Part shown: positions 8,198-17,300 of the stretch, one piece after another
Layout of the letters: each line of letters opens with the position of its first letter
Position numbering within the stretch: position 1 is the stretch's first letter
DNA from: Myxococcales bacterium 68-20
GTDB taxonomy: Bacteria; Myxococcota_A; Polyangia; Polyangiales; Polyangiaceae
Direction of reading: 5' to 3'
Assembly (NCBI GenBank): GCA_001899635.1
Contig: MKVQ01000002.1
Coordinates: 273,502-337,501, forward strand
DNA: 64,000 nucleotides
The notes under the pieces: generated by a model
Database searches by the model: none
The model's input: the letters and a program-made list of their open reading frames with translations, nothing else
Told to the model about the DNA's origin: nothing
Program-made: the position numbers and the translations under genes

Positions 8198-10192
8198 GTG
8201 TCGTATCTCGTCCTCGCTCGAAAGTACCGGCCGCAGTCGTTCGACGACCTCATCGGCCAGGAGCACGTCGCGCAGACGCTCGCGAACGCCATCGCGCAGG
8301 ACCGAGTCGCGCACGCCTTCCTGTTCACGGGAGTTCGCGGCGTCGGAAAGACGACCAGCGCGCGCATCCTCGCCAAGTGCCTCAACTGCCTCGGCGCGGA
8401 CGGCAAGGCGACGGGACCGACGTCGAAGCCTTGCCAGACCTGCGCCGCGTGTACGGAGATCGCCGCGGGCGTCGACATGGACGTCCAGGAGATCGACGGA
8501 GCGAGCTACAACGGCGTCGACGAGGTTCGCCGCCTGCAAGAGGGGCTCGCGTTCCGCCCCGCCCGCGACCGCTTCAAGATCTACATCGTGGACGAGGTCC
8601 ACATGCTCTCGAACGCGGCGTGGAACGCGTTCCTGAAGACGCTCGAAGAGCCGCCCCCGCACGTGAAGTTCATCTTCGCGACGACGGAGGTGCACAAGGT
8701 CCCCGTCACGATCCTGAGCCGGTGCCAGCGCTACGACTTCAAGCTCGTGAGCGCCCGCCAGATCGGCGCGCGTCTGAAGGACGTCGTCAACAGCGAGACC
8801 CTCGCAGCCGACGACGCGGCGGTGAACGTGCTCGCGCGCGAAGCCGCCGGCTCGATGCGCGACGCGATGAGCCTGCTCGATCAGGTGATCGCGTACGGCG
8901 CGGACAAGATCACCGCCGACGTCGTCGCGCGCGTGCTCGGCGTCGCCGATCGCGAGGTCCTGCACAGGCTCACGAGCGCCGTGCTCGCGGGCGACGCGGG
9001 AGGCGCGCTCGACGTCCTCGATCAGGTCTCGCGCCAAGGCTTCGACATGGTCCACCTCTGGAAGGACCTCATGCGCCACGTGCGCAACCTCGTCGTGGCC
9101 AAGGTCTGCGCCGAGGGACAGGCGAAGGAGCTCCTCGACCTCGCCGATGAAGAGGCCGCCGACGTGCTCGCGCTCGCGCAGAAGAGCGACGCCGACGACC
9201 TCACGCGCATCTTCACCGGCCTGTCGCGCGGCTTCGACGACATCGTGAAGAGCGGTCAGGTCCGCTCGAACCTCGAGATGACGCTCGTGCGTCTCGCACG
9301 GCGGCCGCCGCTCCTCCCCCTCGACGAGCTCCTGAGCCGCCTCGGGGAGCTCGAGAAGCGCCTCGCGACGGGCGCCCCTCCCCCGCCCGCTCGCGGCGGC
9401 GGCTCGAGCGGCGGCGGTGGCGGTGGCGGCAGCGCGCGCGGCGCCCGCCCGGAGCCACACGCCTCGATCAGCGAGGCGATGCCCACCAGCATGACGCCGC
9501 CCTCGCCGGCGCGAGTCGACGCGGTCGACGCTCCACCGGTCGCCTCGAGCCCCTTCGGCCTCGCGCCGCCGGCGAGCGTCACTTCGGTCTCGGCGCCCGC
9601 CAGCCCCGTGCTGCACGCCACCGACGACGCGCCGCGCACGAACGGCCCGCTCGCCGATCGCGATCGTGCGGTCGCGCCGCAAGCGCCCGCCCCCATGCAG
9701 AGCGCGCCGGCGACCCAAGCCATCGAGGTGACTTCGGCTACGCCATTAGAGGAGCCGCCGCCGTCGCCACGTCCGACGAAGGAGAGTGACACGCTCATCA
9801 CGTGGCGCACCCTCATCGACCGCGTGCGCAAGGTGAGCCCGCCCGTCGCGGCGATGCTCGATCTCGCGGTGCCGATCACGGTGACGCGCGAGAAGCTCGT
9901 CCTCGGTATCGAGGACGAGTCGTTCGAGGACGTGCGCGCCGACCAGACGGACGCCCGCGGCGTCCTCATGACGGAAGCGCGCGCCCACTTCGGGGTCACC
10001 ACGGAGGTCGTCTTCGAGCATACTGCTCGAGGCAGCAAGGTCGGGAGCATCGCTTTCCTCGACGCGGCGAGGAGGAAGCAGATGCAGATAGACGCGCGCG
10101 CAGCCGTCGAGAACCACGTTCTCGTGCGGCATGCGATCCGCGTCCTCGGAGCGGAGCTCAAGGACGTGAAGCTCCCGGCGCAAGAAGAGTAA
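8198..10192 (+). CDS. dnaX: DNA polymerase III subunit gamma/tau
   Basis: Clamp-loader ATPase, 664 aa. The N-terminus MSYLVLARKYRPQSFDDLIG is diagnostic. Walker A is GVRGVGKTT (45-53), zinc-binding cysteines lie between residues 61 and 85, and Walker B/DExx is IYIVDEVHML. AAA+ lid and domain III run to about residue 390. A glycine-rich linker (about 393-412) and a long proline/alanine-rich segment lead to a tau-like C-terminal domain (about 530-664). Translation starts at GTG after AGAAGGA. No A-rich slippery site for a programmed gamma frameshift was seen. It heads the classical dnaX-ybaB-recR operon. Confidence 0.97.
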   Translation: MSYLVLARKYRPQSFDDLIGQEHVAQTLANAIAQDRVAHAFLFTGVRGVGKTTSARILAKCLNCLGADGKATGPTSKPCQTCAACTEIAAGVDMDVQEIDGASYNGVDEVRRLQEGLAFRPARDRFKIYIVDEVHMLSNAAWNAFLKTLEEPPPHVKFIFATTEVHKVPVTILSRCQRYDFKLVSARQIGARLKDVVNSETLAADDAAVNVLAREAAGSMRDAMSLLDQVIAYGADKITADVVARVLGVADREVLHRLTSAVLAGDAGGALDVLDQVSRQGFDMVHLWKDLMRHVRNLVVAKVCAEGQAKELLDLADEEAADVLALAQKSDADDLTRIFTGLSRGFDDIVKSGQVRSNLEMTLVRLARRPPLLPLDELLSRLGELEKRLATGAPPPPARGGGSSGGGGGGGSARGARPEPHASISEAMPTSMTPPSPARVDAVDAPPVASSPFGLAPPASVTSVSAPASPVLHATDDAPRTNGPLADRDRAVAPQAPAPMQSAPATQAIEVTSATPLEEPPPSPRPTKESDTLITWRTLIDRVRKVSPPVAAMLDLAVPITVTREKLVLGIEDESFEDVRADQTDARGVLMTEARAHFGVTTEVVFEHTARGSKVGSIAFLDAARRKQMQIDARAAVENHVLVRHAIRVLGAELKDVKLPAQEE

Positions 10193-10204
10193 GAAGGAGC
10201 GACG

Positions 10205-10528
10205 ATGGGACAGTTTCGCGGTGGAATGAACGAGCTGATGCGCCAGGCGGCGCGTCTTCAGCGCAAGGTCGAGGAGACGAAGAAGGCGATCGCCGACAAG
10301 GAGATCGTTGCGTCGGCCGTCGGCGACAAGGTGAAGGCGACGGTGACGTACGCCGGCAAGGTCTCGAAGATCGAGATCGACCCGGAGTTCCTGAAGAGCG
10401 AAGGCCTCGAGCTGGCGCTCGACGGCGTCGTCGCGGCGCTGAACTCGGGCCTCGAGCAGGCGGACAAGGCCATGGAGGCCGAGCTCGAGAAGGTCACCGG
10501 CGGCGTCAAGATCCCCGGCCTGACCTGA
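10205..10528 (+). CDS. ybaB: YbaB/EbfC family nucleoid-associated protein
   Basis: 107 aa, normal length. It begins MGQFRGGMNELMRQAARLQR, the helical start of the family, followed by the beta-sheet dimer region (ASAVGDKVKATVTYAGKVSKIEIDPEFL) and a C-terminal helix. YbaB/EbfC dimers bind DNA and are encoded between dnaX and recR in most bacteria, as here. The ribosome site is AAGAAGGAGCG. It lies 12 bases after dnaX and 40 bases before recR. Confidence 0.95.
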   Translation: MGQFRGGMNELMRQAARLQRKVEETKKAIADKEIVASAVGDKVKATVTYAGKVSKIEIDPEFLKSEGLELALDGVVAALNSGLEQADKAMEAELEKVTGGVKIPGLT

Positions 10529-10568
10529 CCGAACGAACGCGCGTGATCATCGAGTCACGCTGACACCG

Positions 10569-11180
10569 ATGCAGTCCCCGAAGGTAAGGAAGCTCGTGAC
10601 GCTCCTCTCCCGCCTCCCCGGCGTCGGAGAGAAGACCGCGCAGCGCTACGTGCTCCACCTGCTCACGACCGACGCCGAGATCGCGCGCGATCTCGGCGCC
10701 GAGCTCGCCACCCTCCACGACGAGCTTCGTCCGTGCTCCCGCTGCGGGAACATCGCCGACGTCGTCCCGGGCGAAGAGGCGACGCTCTGCACGATCTGCC
10801 GGGACGAGCGGCGCGATCCGAAGCTCCTCTGCATCGTCGGGCGCGTGCACGATCTCCACGCGATCGAGCGCACCGGCGCGATGCGAGGGCGCTACTTCGT
10901 CCTCGGGCGGCTGCTGTCGCCGCTCGAGGGCATCGGCCCCGAGGAGCTCCCGCTCCCGCGCCTCCTCGGCCGCATCCGCGACGAGGGCGTCACCGAGGTC
11001 ATCGTGGCCACACCGCCGAGCGTCGACGGCGAGGCCACCGCGCTCCTGCTGAAGCGCGAGCTCGCCCCGTCCGGCGTCAAGATGACGCGGATCGCGAGCG
11101 GCGTCCCGCATGGCGGCGACCTCGAGTACGCCGATCCGATCACGATGGGCCGCGCCCTCGCCGGCCGCCAGATGCTCTGA
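10569..11180 (+). CDS. recR: Recombination mediator protein RecR
   Basis: 203 aa. It has the N-terminal helix-hairpin-helix (LLSRLPGVGEKTAQRYVLHL), the zinc finger CSRC...CTIC (Cys56, 59, 74, 77), and a Toprim domain (about 80-175, LCIVGRVHDLHAIERTGAMRG), ending in the usual GGDLEYADPITMGRAL. RecR works with RecF and RecO to load RecA at single-strand gaps. It is the last gene of the dnaX operon and is convergent with csp after only 16 bases. Confidence 0.97.
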   Translation: MQSPKVRKLVTLLSRLPGVGEKTAQRYVLHLLTTDAEIARDLGAELATLHDELRPCSRCGNIADVVPGEEATLCTICRDERRDPKLLCIVGRVHDLHAIERTGAMRGRYFVLGRLLSPLEGIGPEELPLPRLLGRIRDEGVTEVIVATPPSVDGEATALLLKRELAPSGVKMTRIASGVPHGGDLEYADPITMGRALAGRQML

Positions 11181-11196
11181 CCGCGCGGCGCGACGC

Positions 11197-11499
11197 TCAC
11201 GAGCAAGCGGAGGCGCAGGCTCCACAGGCCGTCGCGCATGTCGAACAGCCCGTCTTGGCGCACTCCTTCGCGCAGGCCTCACACGCCAGCTTGCAGAGCC
11301 TCTTGGCCTCGGCGGCGAGCGGGCTGCTGCGCGCTTCGAGCTTCGCGGCCAGGACGCACGCGTCGATGCAGTCACGGCAAGCTCGGATACAAGCCGCGTG
11401 CGCGGTCGCGTCCTTCGCTAGGCAGTCTTCGATGCAGCGTTCGCACGCCTCGACACACGCGAGGTAGGACGACGGACTGGACGTGGTGGTGGTGGACAT
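11197..11499 (-). CDS. Cysteine-rich four-helix-bundle copper-storage-like protein (DUF326)
   Basis: 100 aa with 17 cysteines arranged in CxxxCxxCxxxC groups ([39 protein letters not shown] and a final CATACGACASAC). This is the pattern of Csp-type four-helix bundles, whose inward-facing thiols bind many Cu(I) ions. There is no signal peptide, so a cytosolic Csp3-like form is expected. The ribosome site is GGAAAAGGGATC. The start lies 82 bases inside the end of the MerR-type regulator in another frame, so the two are co-transcribed and metal-dependent induction is likely. Copper specificity is inferred from the family. Confidence 0.85.
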   Translation of the reverse strand: MSTTTTSSPSSYLACVEACERCIEDCLAKDATAHAACIRACRDCIDACVLAAKLEARSSPLAAEAKRLCKLACEACAKECAKTGCSTCATACGACASACS

Positions 11500-11954
11500 G
11501 ATCCCTTTTCCTTCTTGCCGGTCTCTGGCTGGTTGTTGTCGGTTTCTGGCTGGCGGCTGAGCGCCGCGAGAATCGAACAGTGTTCGACGGCAGTGCCGCC
11601 CGAACAGGCGTGGACGAGGTGAGCAACTGCGTCACGGAGCTCGCGGAGCTCCGCCAGCTTTCGCTCGATCGCTGCGAGCTTCTCCTCGGCTCGCGTGCGA
11701 ACGGCCCCACAAGGCGCCCCTCGTCGCGCACGGAGCGTGAGGAGCTCCTTCGTCTCGGCCAAGGTGAAGCCGAGCCGTGCAGCGTGGCGAATGAACTGAA
11801 GCCGAGCGACCGCCTCTTCGCCGTAGCGGCGATAGCCACCCTTCGCACGGCCAGCCCGAGGCAGGAGGCCGATGCGCTCGTAGTAGCGAACGGTCTGGAC
11901 GCCAACTCCCGCGCGCCTCGCGAGAACGCCGATCGTGAAGGTCCCCTCGCTCAT
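11418..11954 (-). CDS. MerR-family metal-responsive regulator
   Basis: 178 aa. The N-terminal winged helix ([26 protein letters not shown]) is typical of MerR, followed by the dimerisation helix. Metal-ligand cysteines are Cys82, Cys117 and Cys126, the same numbering as the three Hg(II) ligands of Tn501 MerR; CueR-type copper sensors usually lack the Cys82 equivalent. MerR proteins normally end near residue 140; this one continues about 40 residues through a short repeat (RQPETD, NQPETG) and into the csp start. No ribosome site precedes the ATG, and the promoter places transcription start at about the ATG, so leaderless translation is likely. Confidence 0.9.
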   Translation of the reverse strand: MSEGTFTIGVLARRAGVGVQTVRYYERIGLLPRAGRAKGGYRRYGEEAVARLQFIRHAARLGFTLAETKELLTLRARRGAPCGAVRTRAEEKLAAIERKLAELRELRDAVAHLVHACSGGTAVEHCSILAALSRQPETDNNQPETGKKEKGSCPPPPRPVRRPTSRVSRRANAASKTA

Positions 11955-11960
11955 GCCGAC

Positions 11961-11992
11961 AGTATGGAGGCTGTACCGGACTATAGGGTCAA
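11961..11992 (-). promoter_or_regulatory. MerR-type promoter with long spacer
   Basis: On the minus strand, TTGACC (11992-11987) and CATACT or CCATAC (near 11967-11961) are separated by 20 or 19 bases. This is the over-long spacer that MerR activators correct. Between them lies an imperfect dyad, CTATAGTCCGGTACAG. It drives merR and, by read-through, csp. Confidence 0.6.
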
Positions 11993-12099
11993 GGGCCTCG
12001 TCTTACCTCGACCGCAGGCGGCCGCGTCGCTCCTCGGGCGAGAGCGCTGACGACGGCTGTGATCGGGATCGCGCGGACACAGACGCCCGAAGGTCGTCT

Positions 12100-12492
12100 A
12101 TGGTGCTCGCCATGAAGCCCGTCAACTCACTCTCGGCTCCCGCAGCGATCGGCCCCTACTCGCAAGCGATCGACGCGGGCGACTTCGTCTTCCTCAGTGG
12201 CCAGGTCCCGATCGATCCGAAGACCGGCGAGCTCGTCCCGGGCGACATCGAGGCGCAGACCGAGCGCGTGCTCGACAACCTCGCCGCCGTCCTCGAGGCT
12301 GCGGGCTGCTCGTTCGCCGACGTCGTGAAGACGACGATCTACCTGATGGACCTCGGGGACTTCCAGGTCGTGAACGCGACGTACGCGAAGCGCTTCTCGT
12401 CTGCCCCGCCGGCGCGCGCGACCGTGCAGGTCTCCGCCCTCCCGAAGGGCTCGCGCGTCGAGATCGACGCGATCGCGAAGAAGCGCGCCTGA
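12100..12492 (+). CDS. ridA: RidA family reactive intermediate (enamine/imine) deaminase
   Basis: 130 aa. It hydrolyses reactive enamine/imine intermediates made by PLP enzymes. Motifs: [12 protein letters not shown] (about 13-24), [12 protein letters not shown], the substrate arginine in [13 protein letters not shown], and the terminal VEIDAIA. The ATG at 12100 has AAGGT at a good distance; the ATG at 12112 is an alternative and would give 126 aa. It stands alone, divergent from merR, and ends at a bidirectional hairpin. Confidence 0.95.
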   Translation: MVLAMKPVNSLSAPAAIGPYSQAIDAGDFVFLSGQVPIDPKTGELVPGDIEAQTERVLDNLAAVLEAAGCSFADVVKTTIYLMDLGDFQVVNATYAKRFSSAPPARATVQVSALPKGSRVEIDAIAKKRA

Positions 12493-12576
12493 GCGCTCGC
12501 CTCGATCGCTCGCGCTCGCGCGTTCACCACGCCGGGCTGGATCGGCGCGCAACGACCGCCGCGCAATCGGTGACTG

Positions 12577-12624
12577 AACGCACAATCGCCGCCGGAGCCC
12601 GAAGGCCTCGGCGGCGATTGCGTT
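12577..12624. terminator. Bidirectional hairpin between ridA and a lipoprotein gene
   Basis: AACGCACAATCGCCGCCG pairs with CGGCGGCGATTGCGTT: 16 base pairs, two bulged bases and a 14-base loop. It sits between the convergent ends of ridA and the lipoprotein gene at 12652, so it can terminate both. Confidence 0.6.
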
Positions 12625-12651
12625 CGATGCGGATGCTGGACGGGGGGACGA

Positions 12652-13476
12652 TCAGCGGAGCGTGATCGTGCCCGTGCTGCCCGCGAACTCCTTCGCCGTG
12701 AGCTTCAGCGAAGCGAGGCCGGTGCCCGCGGTGCCACGGCCGCCGGCTCCGGCGCCGTTCTTGATGTCGGTGAACGGTCCGACCTCGATCTTGTCCGCGT
12801 CGGCCTGGAGGATGACCTCGTCGGCAGCGAAGTCCGCGGGGAGCTTGGCAGAGATGTCGTCGCTCTCCGAGACCAGCGAGATCGTGGCGCCCTGGGTCGC
12901 CGGGAGATCGGCGTTGGTGAGGCCGCCGTTCGAGTTCGCTCCGAGGCTCCCGAGGGTCGCCGCCGAGAGCTGCAGCGTGAGTGTGCCGTTGCCCGAGAGC
13001 ACCTTGAGGTCGAGCTTCTTGTCGGCCGAGCCCGCCGGGACGACGATCTCGACGTGCTCGCAGCCCGACTCGCCACCGTTCGAGCTGCCGTGCGACCCGC
13101 CATGACCGCACGCGACGGTGATCCCGCTGCCCGAGTTCGAGAGCGTGAAGGTGGTCTTGGCTTCGGTGATGGAGGCGTCCGCGCTCTCCTTCTCCTCCGC
13201 AAGGGCCATCGCGAGCATCCTCGCCGTGGCCTTCACCTTCGTCGCGTTCGGATCGGCCGTCACGGAGACGCCGCCATTGAGCGAGATGCCGACGCCCTTG
13301 ATGTCGATCTGGATCGGGCTGCCGTCCCAGTCTGCCGTGTCTTCCCGCACGACGTTGGTCTCGACGAAGCGGGTCTTGGGCTTGGCCGTAACCGATGCCT
13401 GGACCTGGCAGCCCATGACGGAAGCGACGATACCGACGGCGACCGTTCCGAAGACGAGACTCGAGACGCGGCTCAT
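12652..13476 (-). CDS. Lipoprotein with beta-rich DUF4097-like domain
   Basis: 274 aa. A lipoprotein signal (MSRVSSLVFGTVAVGIVASVMGC, lipobox VMGC, lipidated Cys23) is followed by a repetitive, Gly/Ser/Asp-rich beta region with alternating hydrophobic residues and short strands (VEIVVPAGSADKKLDLKV, then TISLVSESDDISAKLP). This resembles the beta-helix adhesin heads of DUF2807/DUF4097 proteins; that match is by eye only. GGGAGGGAG lies before the ATG at 13476; a longer frame upstream has no such site. Likely at the outer membrane or in the periplasm, function unknown. Confidence 0.75.
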   Translation of the reverse strand: MSRVSSLVFGTVAVGIVASVMGCQVQASVTAKPKTRFVETNVVREDTADWDGSPIQIDIKGVGISLNGGVSVTADPNATKVKATARMLAMALAEEKESADASITEAKTTFTLSNSGSGITVACGHGGSHGSSNGGESGCEHVEIVVPAGSADKKLDLKVLSGNGTLTLQLSAATLGSLGANSNGGLTNADLPATQGATISLVSESDDISAKLPADFAADEVILQADADKIEVGPFTDIKNGAGAGGRGTAGTGLASLKLTAKEFAGSTGTITLR

Positions 13477-13663
13477 TCTGGATTCTCCCTCCCGCTCGCG
13501 GCGGGCAAAGCAAGGGCAGATACGAGGGGCCCCAGCTACTTGGACCGACCTCTGCCTGAATTCATTCAACGGCGGTCCCGCGATTCGGATCCCGGGGCGT
13601 TCTGAGGCCGTGGAAACTCAGGCAAAAGCCTCGACAAAGGTAACACGCGTCATCGCGGGCGCG

Positions 13664-14356
13664 TCAACTCAAGGCGCCCAGCACTGCAGGTGGTCGGGGT
13701 GCGAGCCCAAGCGCCGCCTCGGCGGCCGCATTGGCAGAGGCGATGGCCGTCGCCAGCTTGCCTACTCCAACCTCGTCCGATCCGAGGTCTGCCGGCTCGA
13801 TCGGCGCCCCGAGCACCACGCTCACCCGCGCGAACGGCCATGCGAGGGCGAAGCGGTCCCACGCCCGCGCAAAGATCTTCCCCCCCACGATCGCGCTGCC
13901 CATCGGCACGATGACCGCGCCGGCCGCGCGAGCGGCCAGGAGGACGCCGGGCTTGGGCACCCCGTACGGTCCGCGCGGTCCGTCGACGGCAAACGCCGCG
14001 TCGTGCGTCCCGGTCCGGAGCCGCCGCACGAGCGTCGCGAGCCCGCGCGCTCCGCCGTTCGAGCTCGAGCCACGGACGACGGTAAACCCGAGCATCGAGA
14101 GCGCGGCGCTCTGGATCTGCCCGTCCTTCGACAGGCTCACCATCACGACAGTGGACCGCCGCCGTTGCCACGCGAGGAGCGGCCACTGCTTGCCGTGGAG
14201 GAACGCGAGGACCCAGGGGCGCCGCTCTTGGCACGTGTCGAGCGCGCTCGCCTCGAGCGCCGGGTCGATCACGAGCTCGAGGCGCAGTGTCATGAGCCAC
14301 AGGCGCGCGACAATCCCGAGGCAGAACCCGAGGACGGCGCGCGCCATCACGCCCAT
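13664..14356 (-). CDS. DUF374 family lysophospholipid acyltransferase-like protein
   Basis: 230 aa from the ATG at 14356 (234 aa if the GTG at 14368 is used, which forms GTGA with the stop of the preceding giant TPR gene). A hydrophobic N-terminal segment anchors it. LAFLHGKQWPLL and AFAVDGPRGPYG are the conserved DUF374 blocks, related to LpxL/PlsC acyltransferases; His in HGKQ replaces the usual HX4D. AAGGGG lies 11 bases before the ATG. It is translationally coupled to the 3,840-aa TPR protein, so the two probably act together at the inner membrane. The acyl acceptor is unknown. Confidence 0.8.
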   Translation of the reverse strand: MGVMARAVLGFCLGIVARLWLMTLRLELVIDPALEASALDTCQERRPWVLAFLHGKQWPLLAWQRRRSTVVMVSLSKDGQIQSAALSMLGFTVVRGSSSNGGARGLATLVRRLRTGTHDAAFAVDGPRGPYGVPKPGVLLAARAAGAVIVPMGSAIVGGKIFARAWDRFALAWPFARVSVVLGAPIEPADLGSDEVGVGKLATAIASANAAAEAALGLAPRPPAVLGALS

Positions 14357-14364
14357 GACGCGTT

Positions 14365-17300
14365 TCACCCCTTCAGCTCGGCGAGCATCGTCTTCGCGCG
14401 TGCGAGGTTCGGATCGTTCTCGACGGCGCGCTCGAGCATCTGGACAGCCTTCGCCTTGTCGCCCTGCTTCATGCTGATCTCGCCGAGGTAGTAGAAGACC
14501 TCGCCCTTCGTGATGCCGCTCTGCGCGTCGAGGCGCTGGAGAAGCAACGCGCGGAACGTCTTCTGCGCGCGATCGAGATCGCCGATCTCGATCGCGAGGA
14601 CACCGAGGTCGCGGAGCACCTCGATCGAGCCCGGGTCGATCTTGAACGCCATGTCGAGCTGCGTGAGCGCGACGTCCTTCTCTCCGAGCGTCGCGAGCGC
14701 GCGGCCGAGGCGGTGGTGATAGAGCGACAGCTCCTTCGTCCGCTTGCTTCCGAACGACGCGATGATCCGCTCGAGCACCGTCGCGGCATCACGCTCGCGC
14801 TGCGATGCCGTGTAGGCATCGCAGAGGAGAAGGAGCAGCTCCCGATCGCTCGGGACGAGCTCGGTCACTCGCTCGAGCACGGGGACCGCGTCCGCGGGCG
14901 CCTTTCGCTCGACGAGGTGGATCTCCGCGGCGCGGCGCAGGAGCTTCACCTGCTCGGCGACGTGCGGGGGCGGCGGCGGGATCATCGACCCGCCGGGAGG
15001 ATTGGAGCTCCGACCGACCGGCGCGACCTCCGGAGGAGGCGCCACGATGCCGCCATACGCGGCCGCGATGATGTCGGCGTTCGAGGCCAGAAGCCCCGCG
15101 AGCTCCGCCCACTTCTTTGCCCGCTCGTAGAGCTGACCGAGGCGCTCGCGGACGTCGGTGCTCTCCGGGTCTGCTTCGAGCGCACGCTTGAGCGCGTCCT
15201 CCATGCCTTGCTCGTCACCGAGCTCCTTGCGAGCGCTCGCGAGGCGGAGCGCGATCTCGACGGCGCGCGCGCCGCTCGCGGTCTCGAGCAGGCTCGCGAG
15301 AGCGCGTTCGGCTTTGTCCCAGGCGCCACGTCCCTCCGCGAGGCGCGCGACGGCCTCGAGCGCCTCGGCGTGCCGTGCGTCTCGCTCGAGGACTTGCTCG
15401 TAGATCTCGAGCGCGCGACGGGCATCCTTCACCCGAAGCTCGAGGGTCTCGCCGAGCACCACCATGCGTGACAGCTCGAGCGCAGCCTCGCCGCGCGCGC
15501 GCGCGCGCTCGACGAGGCTCGTCTGGAGCTCCGAGAGCTCCGCGTACTGCTCCGCCTTCTCGAAGAGCGCGCCGAGCACCTTCGCCGCCTCCTCGTGATC
15601 GGGATCCTCATCGAGGATCGCGCGGAGCGTGTCGGTGGCATCGCGCACGTTCTCGAACTTCTCGAGCTGGAGCCGCGCGAGATCGACACGGAGGTGCGAT
15701 CGTGCGTCGGCGGACTCCGCGAGCTCGATGAGCATCGCGAGCAGCCGAGCAAGCTCGTTGTACTTCCCGAGCTCACGGTAGAGCGCACGGAGGCGCTCCT
15801 GCGCGCGCACGTCTCCGCGCTCCTGCTCGAGGATCTCCTCGTAGAGCGCGACCGCGCGATCGCGATCGCCGAGCCGCTCGGATGCGACCTCGGCGGCGCG
15901 ATGACGAAGCCGGAGGGCCTGATCGCCGTCGGACTCGGCCTCGGCGCGCTTCAAGAGCAGCGTGACGACCTCCTGGTAATCGCCTGCGTTCTCACGGAGG
16001 CGCGTCAGCTCGCCGTTGGCCCACGCGTCCGCGTCGTTCTCGGCGAGGAGCTCGCGAAGGACCTCCTCGGCGAGCTTCGCGTCGGCGAGGGTGACCTCGG
16101 CGAGCTCGGCGGCCTCGCGCGCAAGCTCACGCTTGCGGTCCGGCTCGCCTTCGAGCTTCACCAAGCGACGAAGCGTCGCCACGCGATCTCGCTCGCGCCC
16201 CGGTCCTCGACGGAGCGTCTCGAGCGCGCGGACGAGCTCGATGTTCTCCGGATCCGCATCGAGCGCCTTCGCGAACGCCCCCTCGGCGCTGGAAAGGTCA
16301 CCGACCTTGTCGCGATGCCAACCTCCGAGGCGCGCCCAGAGCTCCGCGGCCCCGGTCGCCCCCGCAGCGGCGCGATCGTGCGCCTCGAGTGCGCGGCCGA
16401 GCGCATCGGCAGCCTCACGCCAGGCGTTGTTCTTCTCCGCTAGGCGCTCGAGCTCGGTCAGCGCGTCGGCGTCGGTCGGCTCGCCGACGAGCGCCGCCTC
16501 GACGGCGCGCTGCGCGCCCACCGGATCGTTCGCTTCGTTCTCGCGGACGCGCGCGAGCTCGAGCCGTGCACGCGTCTTGGCACGGGTGCCGTCCGCGCGA
16601 TCGACCCGTCGCTCGTAGAGCCGAGCGAGGTCCTCGCCGCGGTTCGTCGAGCGATAGACACCCTCGAGCGTGTCGAACGCGTCGTCGAAGAGCGCGTCGT
16701 CGGCGAGCAGGCGCTCGATGGCCTCCCTCGCCTGCGCGTGCTCCGGAACGCGCTCGACCGCGAGGCGGAGCGTCGCGAGCCCCTGCGCCTTGTCGCCGAT
16801 CGCGTCGATCTGGAGGCTCGCGAGGCGGTGGTACAGATCCGCCTGCGCGGCGCCGTCCTCCTCGATCGCGATGCGACGCTCGAGGACGTCGACGAGCGCA
16901 CGCGTGTCGCCGAGCCCGCCTTGCACGCGCTCGAGAGCCACGAGCACCTCCGGTCCGTCGCCGCCCTGCTCGGCGGCGCGAGCGTAGGCCTCGGCTGCGC
17001 GCGGCAGATCCGAGAGCTCCCTCTCCGCGACCTTGCCGAGACGCATGAAGAGATCGGCAGTCACCCTCGCATCGAAGATCGACGCCGCGCGCTCGCCGAG
17101 GGTGTCGGCGTACAGCGACCAGCCGTCCTTGCCGATGAGCGCAGCGACGCGCTCGATGTCCGCGTGGAGCGCGCCGTCATCCGGCTGCTCGGCGAGAGCC
17201 CGCAGGAGCGCTCGCTCCGCCCGTCCGAGGTCGCGGAGCGAGTCTTCCGTGACCTTGGCGATGGCGCGGAGCGTGCCCGCGCGCTCGAAGGCCTCCGTCT

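Noticed and set aside
9370..9440. Possible programmed frameshift site in dnaX for a gamma-only product
   Set aside because: The glycine-rich linker has no A-rich slippery heptamer, only G/C codons; nothing supports frameshifting.
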